Source: an uncultured Clostridia bacterium
GTDB taxonomy: Bacteria; Bacillota; Clostridia; TANB77; CAG-508
Assembly: GCA_948517135.1 (NCBI GenBank)
Contig: CAORJJ010000045.1
Coordinates: forward strand, 2,737-16,380
Length of the DNA stretch: 13,644 bases
Direction of reading: 5' to 3'
The notes beneath the pieces are model-generated. The model searched no databases. It was not told where the DNA came from and saw nothing but the letters and a program-made list of their open reading frames with translations. A program made the position numbers and the translations under genes. This document shows, piece after piece, positions 7,354-13,644 of the stretch (positions are counted from its first letter, which is position 1; every line of letters begins with the position of its first letter).

Positions 7354-7382
7354 TTGATTTTTTATGCATTTAATGATATAAA
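7354..7382 (+). promoter_or_regulatory. Extended -10 promoter of the ftsY operon
   Basis: TTGATT (7354-7359) is followed after exactly 17 bases by TATAAA (7377-7382), preceded by TG plus one base (7374-7376), giving the extended -10 form TGnTATAAA. Transcription would begin near 7389, about 16 bases before the AGGAGG of ftsY. This is the best promoter in the window. A second TATAAT at 7343-7348 lacks a -35 partner. Confidence 0.65.
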
Positions 7383-7414
7383 TTAGAATATAAAAATTAT
7401 AATCAGGAGGAATT

Positions 7415-8320
7415 ATGGGCTTTTTTGATAAATTAAAACAAGGGTTGGGAAAAACCAAAAATTCTATTGATGAAAAAATCAATAATGTATTTAGTGTTTT
7501 TAGAAAAGTTGATGAAGAATTATTAGAAGAACTAGAAGAAGTTTTGGTAATGTCAGATATAGGCATGGAGACTTCTGTAAAAATTATAGATGAATTAAGA
7601 ATAAAAATAAAAAAAGAAAAAATAGAAGATGAAGAAGCTGTAAAAAAAGCACTAAAAGAAATAATGGCAAATATATTAAATATAGCTGAGCCAAAGCTTA
7701 ATTTAGAAACAGCACCATCAATAATTTTAATTGTTGGAGTTAATGGAGTTGGAAAAACAACATCAATCGGAAAAATTGCAAATAACTTAGTAAAAGAAGG
7801 TAAAAAGGTTGTTGTAGCAGCTGCAGATACATTTAGAGCAGCAGCTGTTGAACAACTTGAAATATGGGCTGAAAGATCTGGAAGTCAAATTGTGAAAAAA
7901 GAAGAAGGTGCAGATCCAGCATCAGTAGTTTTTGAAGCAATTCAAAAAACAAAGGAGTCTGGTGCAGATATTTTGATTGTAGATACAGCTGGAAGATTAC
8001 ACAACAAAAAATATTTAATGGACGAGCTTTTTAAAATAAAAAAAGTAATAGAAAAGGAAATGCCAGATGCAAGTAAAGAAGTTTTATTAGTTTTAGATGC
8101 AGAAACTGGTCAAAATGCAATATCACAAGTTAAAGCATTTAAAGAAACAACAGATATTACAGGAATTGTTCTTACAAAACTTGATGGAACAGCTAAAGGT
8201 GGAGTTGTTTTAGGTATTGTTTCAGAAAATCAAATACCTGTGAAATTTATTGGTGTTGGAGAACAAATTGATGATATGCAAGTGTTTAATGCACAAGAAT
8301 TTTTAAATGCAATTATTTAA
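7415..8320 (+). CDS. ftsY: Signal recognition particle receptor FtsY
   Basis: FtsY is the SRP-GTPase that docks ribosome-nascent chain complexes, bound to Ffh, at the cytoplasmic membrane for insertion of membrane proteins. The 301 residues form the NG core. The N domain spans about 1-95, starting MGFFDKLKQGLGKTK, a basic amphipathic helix likely to bind anionic lipid. The G domain has G1 GVNGVGKTT (108-116), AADTFRAAAVEQL (136-148), DTAGR (190-194) and TKLDG (254-258) followed by TAKGG. The closing GVGEQIDDMQVFNAQEF is typical of FtsY rather than Ffh, and the methionine-rich M domain of Ffh is absent. The long acidic A domain of E. coli FtsY is missing, as usual in Firmicutes. The start ATG 7415 lies four bases after AGGAGG (7405-7410). 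It is the first gene of an operon with a UPF0182 protein, pgsA and ligA. The ylxM and ffh genes that often follow ftsY in Firmicutes are not present here. Confidence 0.97.
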   Translation: MGFFDKLKQGLGKTKNSIDEKINNVFSVFRKVDEELLEELEEVLVMSDIGMETSVKIIDELRIKIKKEKIEDEEAVKKALKEIMANILNIAEPKLNLETAPSIILIVGVNGVGKTTSIGKIANNLVKEGKKVVVAAADTFRAAAVEQLEIWAERSGSQIVKKEEGADPASVVFEAIQKTKESGADILIVDTAGRLHNKKYLMDELFKIKKVIEKEMPDASKEVLLVLDAETGQNAISQVKAFKETTDITGIVLTKLDGTAKGGVVLGIVSENQIPVKFIGVGEQIDDMQVFNAQEFLNAII

Positions 8321-8350
8321 TGAATAAAGACTTCGGTTAAGTATTTTTAG

Positions 8351-8356
8351 AAAGGA
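8351..8356 (+). promoter_or_regulatory. Ribosome binding site that decides the UPF0182 start
   Basis: AAAGGA ends one base before ATG 8358 but seven bases before ATG 8364. Normal spacing therefore favours the second ATG and removes two residues from the longest reading. Confidence 0.7.
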
Positions 8357-8363
8357 AATGAAA

Positions 8364-11252
8364 ATGGAAAAGAAAGATAATAATCCAAAAGTTGAAGTCG
8401 CAAAAGCAGAAATTAATAAAAAAACAAATGAAACAAAGAAAAAAGTAAATAAAACAAGAAGAATAGTAGTTTTATTTGTATTATTGTTTTTTGTTGTAAT
8501 TACAGGAATTTCTTTAAGAGCAGAGTATTTGAATTATTTAGAAATTGGTGAAACTTATATTTCTGTGCTTATACAAAAAATTCAAAATAAATATATTGTT
8601 TTAGGAACTGTATTTGTTACTACATATATTTTTATATATGTTTTAAACAAATTTATTATAAAAGGTCTTAAAAAGTTTTTTGATGAAGAAAAAAAGGAAA
8701 TGCCTAAACTTCCAAATAAAAGTTTAAGTTTAGTTGTAGCTTTATTAAGTGGAACAATTGCATCATCAATGCTTGCTGACAAATTGGCAATTTTTAATAA
8801 TGCAGGCGTATTTGGAATTGAAGATCCAATATTTAGAATGGATATTGGATATTATATGTTTACATTACCATTTATTCAAACTGTGCTTATGTTCTGTATA
8901 GGATTTTTCATAGTTACACTTATTTATATAGCATTATATTTTGTAATTGCATTAAATAGTTATTTTGATGGAGTAGATGGTGAAACATTAAAGAAAAATA
9001 CATTTGTAAAATTAGAATTATTTGTTGTTATATTACTTGCAATAGCTTTTTGCACATACATTTTTGTAAATGCTCAAAATATTTTAACTGGAAATATGGT
9101 TCAAATTGGAGATGAAAATACTACAAGTCTAGTAGGGGCAGGAAAATCAGATGTAACAGTTAAATTATGGGGATATAGAATTTTAAGTTTTGTTATTGCA
9201 GTTTCAGTTATTAGATTATTGTCTTATGTAAAAAAAGGTAATTTCAAACAAGGAATAATATCTGTATTATTAGTTCCAACATATTTACTAATTTTATTTG
9301 TTGTTTTAATAGGTTTTCAAGCAATAAATGTTGGAAGAAATGAATTAGACTCTGAAAAAGATTATATAGCATTTAATATTGATAATACTAAAAAAGCATA
9401 TAATATAGATATAAATCAACAAAATATAGATAATTATACAACTATAACTTCTGAACAAGTTGAAAATAATCAAGATGTTATAAATAATATTCCATTAATT
9501 ACAGAGGATGTTACTTTAACAACAGTTGCAGAACATCAAGAAAATAGTGTTTACTATAATTATGAAAATACTTTTTTAGCACTTTATAAAATTAATGGAA
9601 GTAAAGAATTAGTATATATTACACCACGAGAAATATTAACTGATAATACAATTAGCTATAACAATAAATCGCTAAAATATACACATGGTTATTCAGCTGT
9701 TGTAAGTTCAGCAACAGATACAGATGAAACAGGATATGCAAAATATATTTTGTCAGATTTTACAAGCCAAGATATTTTAAATATCAAACAACCTAGAATA
9801 TATTTTGGACTAGAAACAAATAGTTTAATAAAAACTAATACATCTTTTGGAAAAGAATATGATTATCCAATTACAGCATCTAAATATGAGGAAAATACAT
9901 ATAATGGAAAGGCTGGATTAAATCTTGGTTTTTTAGATAGACTAGTTTTAGCAATTAATCAAAAAGATTTTAGACTTGCTTTATCAACAGATATAACTAA
10001 AGATACAAAAATTGTATTAAATAGAAATGTAATTGAAAGAGCAAAGAAAATATTACCAGATGTATTATATGATGAAAATCCATATTTAGTTATAACAGAT
10101 GAAGGAAAATTAGTTTGGGTACTAGATGGATATACAAGATCTTGCAATTATCCATATTCTCAAATATCAACAATAGATATTAAAGGATATAAAGAAAGAT
10201 TAAATTATATTAGAAATTCTGTAAAAGTATTAATTGATGCTTATGATGGAACAACAACATTTTATATTACAGATAAATCAGATCCTATAATAATGACATA
10301 TAGAAATATGTATCCAGACTTATTTACAGAAAAGGAATTACCAAATGATATAAAAGAACATTTGGTATATCCAAAATTTTTATACAACATTCAAGCTAAT
10401 ATGGTAAATATATATCATGATATAAGTGAAGATACTTTATATAGAGCTGATGATATTTGGCAAATAACAACAAAAGCTAATTCTGCAAATTCAAAAGTAA
10501 CAGGAGTTCAAATGCAACCATATTACACAATGTTAAAAACAATAGATAGTGATAAACCAGAATTAGGACTTGTCATAACTTATAACAAACTAGAAAAACA
10601 AAATATTACATCATATTTAGTTGGTACTGTTGAAAATGGAAAATCAGAACTTGCATTATATAAATTTAATTCTGAAAGCAATGTTGTTGGAATACTACAA
10701 CTTAACAATCAAATAGAACAAGATGAAAGAATTTCTAAAGAATTAGAAACTATAAATACAAGTGGAACCAAACTTATAAAAGATATGATAATAGTTCCAA
10801 TAAATAAATCTTTATTATATGTTGAACCAGTATATCAAGTAATGCTTAATGAAAGTGAGATACCAGTTTTAAGAAAAGTTATTGTAGCATCAGGAAATAC
10901 AGTTGCAATTGGAGATACTTTAGATTCTGCACTTAAAAATTTATTTAATGATGCTTATGCAGTAGATTTAGAATTTGTAAATGTTGAAGATATAACAGCA
11001 TTAGTAGATTCTGTTATAAAAGCTAATAATAATTTAAAAGAATCATTAAATGCTAATAATTTCGAATTAATAGGAAAAGATATAACAAATCTTCAAGCAA
11101 TAGTAAATCAATTAGAAAATGCTAGAAAAATTGAAATAGAAAAAGAAAATGAAAAAAAACAATTAAATAATGTATCAAATACAAATTCAGTAGCAGAAAA
11201 TATAGTAAATAACAATACTGTAAATCAAACAACTAATGTAGTTAATAACTAA
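8364..11252 (+). CDS. UPF0182 (COG1615) family integral membrane protein
   Basis: This is a large membrane protein of unknown function, 962 residues from the preferred start. A lysine-rich cytoplasmic head (about 1-33) precedes seven hydrophobic segments at roughly 34-51, 78-96, 122-140, 168-198, 217-237, 270-286 and 298-320, followed by a very long soluble region that should face outside. Family signatures are clear: EDPIFRMDIGYYMFTLPF after the third segment, VGRNELDSEKDYIAFNID... plus KKAYNID just past the last one, and further on LVWVLDGYTRSCNYPYS, NYIRNSVKVLIDAYDG and DPIIMTYRNMYPDLF. The last 45 or so residues are charged, then rich in Asn, Thr and Val (VNNNTVNQTTNVVNN), a low-complexity tail. 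The gene begins 43 bases after ftsY and ends 24 bases before the preferred pgsA start, so it belongs to this operon. Being beside ftsY and pgsA fits a membrane role, but no activity can be inferred. Confidence 0.9.
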   Translation: MEKKDNNPKVEVAKAEINKKTNETKKKVNKTRRIVVLFVLLFFVVITGISLRAEYLNYLEIGETYISVLIQKIQNKYIVLGTVFVTTYIFIYVLNKFIIKGLKKFFDEEKKEMPKLPNKSLSLVVALLSGTIASSMLADKLAIFNNAGVFGIEDPIFRMDIGYYMFTLPFIQTVLMFCIGFFIVTLIYIALYFVIALNSYFDGVDGETLKKNTFVKLELFVVILLAIAFCTYIFVNAQNILTGNMVQIGDENTTSLVGAGKSDVTVKLWGYRILSFVIAVSVIRLLSYVKKGNFKQGIISVLLVPTYLLILFVVLIGFQAINVGRNELDSEKDYIAFNIDNTKKAYNIDINQQNIDNYTTITSEQVENNQDVINNIPLITEDVTLTTVAEHQENSVYYNYENTFLALYKINGSKELVYITPREILTDNTISYNNKSLKYTHGYSAVVSSATDTDETGYAKYILSDFTSQDILNIKQPRIYFGLETNSLIKTNTSFGKEYDYPITASKYEENTYNGKAGLNLGFLDRLVLAINQKDFRLALSTDITKDTKIVLNRNVIERAKKILPDVLYDENPYLVITDEGKLVWVLDGYTRSCNYPYSQISTIDIKGYKERLNYIRNSVKVLIDAYDGTTTFYITDKSDPIIMTYRNMYPDLFTEKELPNDIKEHLVYPKFLYNIQANMVNIYHDISEDTLYRADDIWQITTKANSANSKVTGVQMQPYYTMLKTIDSDKPELGLVITYNKLEKQNITSYLVGTVENGKSELALYKFNSESNVVGILQLNNQIEQDERISKELETINTSGTKLIKDMIIVPINKSLLYVEPVYQVMLNESEIPVLRKVIVASGNTVAIGDTLDSALKNLFNDAYAVDLEFVNVEDITALVDSVIKANNNLKESLNANNFELIGKDITNLQAIVNQLENARKIEIEKENEKKQLNNVSNTNSVAENIVNNNTVNQTTNVVNN

Positions 11253-11263
11253 TATTGTAAAAT

Positions 11264-11270
11264 GAGAGGT
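11264..11270 (+). promoter_or_regulatory. Ribosome binding site that decides the pgsA start
   Basis: GAGAGGT lies six bases before ATG 11277. An upstream in-frame ATG at 11262 overlaps this site and has no ribosome binding site of its own, so the protein should begin MNLANKLT, the normal PgsA N-terminus. Confidence 0.8.
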
Positions 11271-11276
11271 AATAAT

Positions 11277-11930
11277 ATGAATTTAGCAAATAAACTAACT
11301 ATTTTTAGAGTAATTTTAGTTCCTATTTTTGTAATAGTAGGATATTTAGGAACTTTAGGTATTATAACAGGTGAATGGCTTGGAATACCAACATCTTTTT
11401 GGATAATGAATGTAATATTTATTATAGCTTCTATAACAGATAAATTAGATGGGTATATAGCCCGTTCAAGAAATCAAGTTACAACATTTGGTAAATTCTT
11501 AGATCCATTAGCAGATAAAATTTTAGTTTTATCTGCTCTTGTAATGCTTGTGGAATTTGGTAAAATTCCAGCATGGATACCAATAATTGTATTAACAAGA
11601 GAATTTTTAGTTAGTGGATATAGATTAATTGCTGTTGAAAAAGGTGGAAAAGTAATTGCAGCTTCTATTTGGGGAAAATTAAAAACAGTTACACAAATGA
11701 TTGCAATAATTTTAGTATTTGTTGATAAATTTAATTTCTTTAATTTTATGATATCAAATACAAACAAAGTAGAAGCAATGTCAAACAGTATACAAATATA
11801 CATGACTTCAGGAGAAATTGTTTTAAATATTATTACTTCAGTTATTATGTTAGTTTCAGTAGTGGCAACAATTTTCTCTGGATATGACTATTTAAAAAAT
11901 GGAAAAGATTTATTTAAAGAGGAAAACTAA
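11277..11930 (+). CDS. pgsA: CDP-diacylglycerol-glycerol-3-phosphate 3-phosphatidyltransferase
   Basis: PgsA joins CDP-diacylglycerol and glycerol 3-phosphate to give phosphatidylglycerophosphate, the committed step to phosphatidylglycerol and cardiolipin in the cytoplasmic membrane. The 217-residue protein starts MNLANKLTIFRVILVPIF, the typical family N-terminus. It has the full CDP-alcohol phosphotransferase signature Dx2DGx2ARx8Gx3Dx3D: D55, D58, G59, A62, R63, G72, D76 and D80 within TDKLDGYIARSRNQVTTFGK and FLDPLAD. Several hydrophobic segments surround it, including MIAIILVFVDKF and a C-terminal IITSVIMLVSVVATIF. The closely related phosphatidylserine and cardiolipin synthases share the signature, but the N-terminus and length favour PgsA. 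Its stop codon overlaps the ligA start by one base (TAATG), implying coupled translation. Anionic lipids made by PgsA are what the FtsY N-terminal helix binds, a plausible reason for sharing an operon. Confidence 0.93.
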   Translation: MNLANKLTIFRVILVPIFVIVGYLGTLGIITGEWLGIPTSFWIMNVIFIIASITDKLDGYIARSRNQVTTFGKFLDPLADKILVLSALVMLVEFGKIPAWIPIIVLTREFLVSGYRLIAVEKGGKVIAASIWGKLKTVTQMIAIILVFVDKFNFFNFMISNTNKVEAMSNSIQIYMTSGEIVLNIITSVIMLVSVVATIFSGYDYLKNGKDLFKEEN

Positions 11931-13644
11931 TGAATAAGGAAAATGCAAAAAAAAGAATAAAAGAGCTTAGAAAAATAACTGAGTATCATGCAAAAAAATA
12001 CTATGATGATGATAGTCCTGAAATAAGTGATTTTGAATATGATATGTTAATGTTAGAACTTAGAAATTTGGAAAAAGAATATCCAGATTTAATTACTTCA
12101 GATTCTTTAACTCAACATGTTGGTGGAACTGTAAAAGAAGGGTTTGAAAAAGTAGAGCATGAAGTACCTCTACAAAGTCTTCAAGATATATTTGATTTTA
12201 ATGAATTATATGCTTTTGATGAGAGAGTAAGAAAAGTAATAGATGAATCTAATGATGGGATGGAACAAATTGAATTTGACATGTCATCTGAAACAAACAA
12301 GGAAGTAAAAAGTAAAATAAAATATATTGTTGAGACTAAAATTGACGGTTTATCAGTTAGTCTAGAATATAAAAATGGAATGTTAGTTAGGGGAGCAACT
12401 AGAGGAAATGGCTTAGTTGGAGAAGATATTACAGATAATTTGAAAACAATTAAACATATTCCAAAAAAGTTAAAAGAGCAAGTAGATATTACTGTTAGAG
12501 GTGAAGTTTTTATTGGAAAAAATGAATTTGAAAAGATGAACCGAGAAAGAGAAGAAAATGAAGAGCCATTATTTGCTAATGCTAGAAATGCAGCAGCAGG
12601 TTCTTTAAGACAACTTGATTCTAAAATTACAGCTTCAAGACCATTAGATATATATATATTTAATGTTCAAAAATCAGATTCAGTAAAGTTTTCTTCACAT
12701 ATAGAATCTCTTTTATATCTTGAGAAACTAGGATTTAATGTTAATCCAGTAAAAGTTTTGTGTAATAGTATAGAAGAAACTATTGAAGAAATAAATAAAA
12801 TAGGAGATAATAGAGATGAACTTTCTTTCGGTATTGATGGAGCAGTTATTAAAGTTGATGATTTAGAAATGAGAGAAATTTTAGGCTCAAATTATAAGAC
12901 TCCAAAGTGGGCAATTGCATATAAATACCCACCAGAACAGAAAGAAACAATCTTAAAAGATATAACATTTCAAGTTGGAAGAACAGGAGCAATTACTCCA
13001 ATGGCAATATTAGAACCTGTTAAAGTTGCTGGTTCAACTATATCAAAAACAACATTGCATAATGAAGATTTTATTATAGAAAAAGATTTAAGAGTTGGAG
13101 ATACAGTTGTAATTCAGAAGGCAGGAGATGTTATACCAGAAGTTGTAAATGTTATAAAAGAAAAAAGAACTGGAAAAGAATTACCATTTGTTATGGTTAA
13201 TAAATGTCCTGTATGTGGTGCAGATGCTGTAAGAGAAGAAGGAGAATCAGCAGTTAGATGTATAGGAGTAGAATGTCCTGCAAAACAATATAGAAATATA
13301 CTTCATTTTGCATCTCGTGAGGCAATGAATATAAAAGGTCTTGGAGATAGTATAATTGAAGAACTATTAAATAGAAATCTAATATCTAATATAGCAGATT
13401 TATATAATTTGAAATTGGAAGATATTGCTTCATTAAAGAAAAATGGTACAAAATTTGCTCAAAATTTAATTGAAGCAATAAATGAAAGTAAAAATAATGA
13501 GTTATATAGATTAATAAATGGATTAGGAATTAGGCACATTGGTGTAAAAGCGGCTAAACAATTAGAAAAAAAATATAAAACTATGGAAAATTTGAAAAAT
13601 GCTTCTCTTGAAAGCTTAATTGAAATTGATGATATGGGTGAAAT
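11930..13644 (+). CDS. ligA: NAD-dependent DNA ligase LigA (partial, runs off the right edge)
   Basis: LigA seals nicks in DNA during replication and repair, using NAD+ as AMP donor. The visible 571 residues cover most of the enzyme. Domain Ia (1-60) has YHAKKYYDDDSPEISDFEYD. The adenylation domain has the catalytic Lys137 in VETKIDGLSVSLEY, GATRGNGLVGEDIT, RGEVFIG, ARNAAAGSLRQLD and FGIDGAVIKVDD. The OB fold has FQVGRTGAITPMAILEPV and VGDTVVIQKAGDVIPEV. A four-cysteine zinc finger is formed by C426, C429, C444 and C449. Helix-hairpin-helix repeats (KGLGDSIIEELL, INGLGIRHIGVKAA) are cut by the window end. The rest of that domain and the BRCT domain lie outside. Between the domain Ia junction HEVPLQSLQDIF and Lys137 there are about 20 residues more than in E. 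coli LigA, an acidic, polar stretch (about 105-129). The start ATG 11930 overlaps the pgsA stop; GAGGAAA at 11920-11926 serves as ribosome binding site. Confidence 0.96.
   Translation, partial: MNKENAKKRIKELRKITEYHAKKYYDDDSPEISDFEYDMLMLELRNLEKEYPDLITSDSLTQHVGGTVKEGFEKVEHEVPLQSLQDIFDFNELYAFDERVRKVIDESNDGMEQIEFDMSSETNKEVKSKIKYIVETKIDGLSVSLEYKNGMLVRGATRGNGLVGEDITDNLKTIKHIPKKLKEQVDITVRGEVFIGKNEFEKMNREREENEEPLFANARNAAAGSLRQLDSKITASRPLDIYIFNVQKSDSVKFSSHIESLLYLEKLGFNVNPVKVLCNSIEETIEEINKIGDNRDELSFGIDGAVIKVDDLEMREILGSNYKTPKWAIAYKYPPEQKETILKDITFQVGRTGAITPMAILEPVKVAGSTISKTTLHNEDFIIEKDLRVGDTVVIQKAGDVIPEVVNVIKEKRTGKELPFVMVNKCPVCGADAVREEGESAVRCIGVECPAKQYRNILHFASREAMNIKGLGDSIIEELLNRNLISNIADLYNLKLEDIASLKKNGTKFAQNLIEAINESKNNELYRLINGLGIRHIGVKAAKQLEKKYKTMENLKNASLESLIEIDDMGE

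Larger units (their letters stand above)
7140..7414. other. Divergent intergenic region between the HAD gene and ftsY
   Basis: These 275 bases separate two divergent genes and hold no protein-coding gene I can support. The half next to the HAD gene has a cluster of repeats (7173-7232). The half next to ftsY has an extended -10 promoter (7354-7382). No convincing housekeeping promoter is visible on the minus strand: TTGTTT at 7248-7243 has no matching -10 at the right distance. The HAD gene may therefore need an activator or another sigma factor, or its promoter may be too degenerate to see. Confidence 0.6.

Noticed and set aside
7288..7566. Minus-strand reading frame of 92 codons overlapping the ftsY start
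   Set aside because: It overlaps the conserved N domain of ftsY and its promoter, and its Ser/Ile/Phe-rich composition is what the complement of AT-rich coding DNA gives.
8326..8350. Small UUCG-containing hairpin between ftsY and the UPF0182 gene as a terminator
   Set aside because: The stem is only about four base pairs and the T run is broken. The tight gene spacing fits read-through.
1..13644. CRISPR array, insertion sequence, prophage, toxin-antitoxin pair, tRNA or rRNA
   Set aside because: I found no regularly spaced repeats, transposase or integrase motifs, tRNA cloverleaf or rRNA-like sequence on either strand.

Overview
The window is AT-rich DNA from a bacterium, most likely a member of the Firmicutes (Clostridia-like). 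Shine-Dalgarno sites are strong and purine-rich (AGGAGG or AAGGAG). ATG, GTG and TTG all serve as starts. TGA is used as a stop at the end of the minus-strand gene, so this is not a Mycoplasma-type code. The gene content (miaB next to mutS, an SRP receptor, pgsA, NAD-dependent ligA) is bacterial core. I cannot name the species from the sequence alone.

Layout. (1) 1-147 is a leader with a plausible miaB promoter. (2) 148-4694 is a tight three-gene operon: miaB (tRNA methylthiotransferase), a 180-residue alpha-helical protein whose repeats look like mTERF motifs, and mutS. (3) 4772-6619 is asnB (glutamine-dependent asparagine synthetase), with its own probable promoter, closed by a clear intrinsic terminator at 6626-6653. 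(4) 6660-7139 on the minus strand is a small HAD/5'-nucleotidase-like gene that starts with TTG and has visibly higher GC than its neighbours. Its 275-base upstream region carries a 10-bp direct repeat, a 12-bp palindrome and a 7-bp inverted repeat. (5) 7415-13644 is a second operon on the plus strand: ftsY, a large UPF0182 membrane protein, pgsA and ligA. It is driven by a good extended -10 promoter at 7354-7382. ligA runs off the right edge.

How the genes relate. The first operon joins tRNA modification with DNA mismatch repair, a pairing also known from Bacillus. The second joins membrane-protein targeting (FtsY), an uncharacterised multi-pass membrane protein, anionic phospholipid synthesis (PgsA) and DNA ligation (LigA). 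The minus-strand gene sits between these blocks and may be an insertion.

Most of the window is ordinary core genome. I see no CRISPR array, transposase, phage gene, tRNA or rRNA, and no convincing new multi-gene system. The items most worth a second look are the mTERF-like protein between miaB and mutS and the structured control region of the HAD gene. Three starts are moved from the longest possible reading frame on the basis of ribosome binding sites: asnB to 4772, UPF0182 to 8364 and pgsA to 11277.
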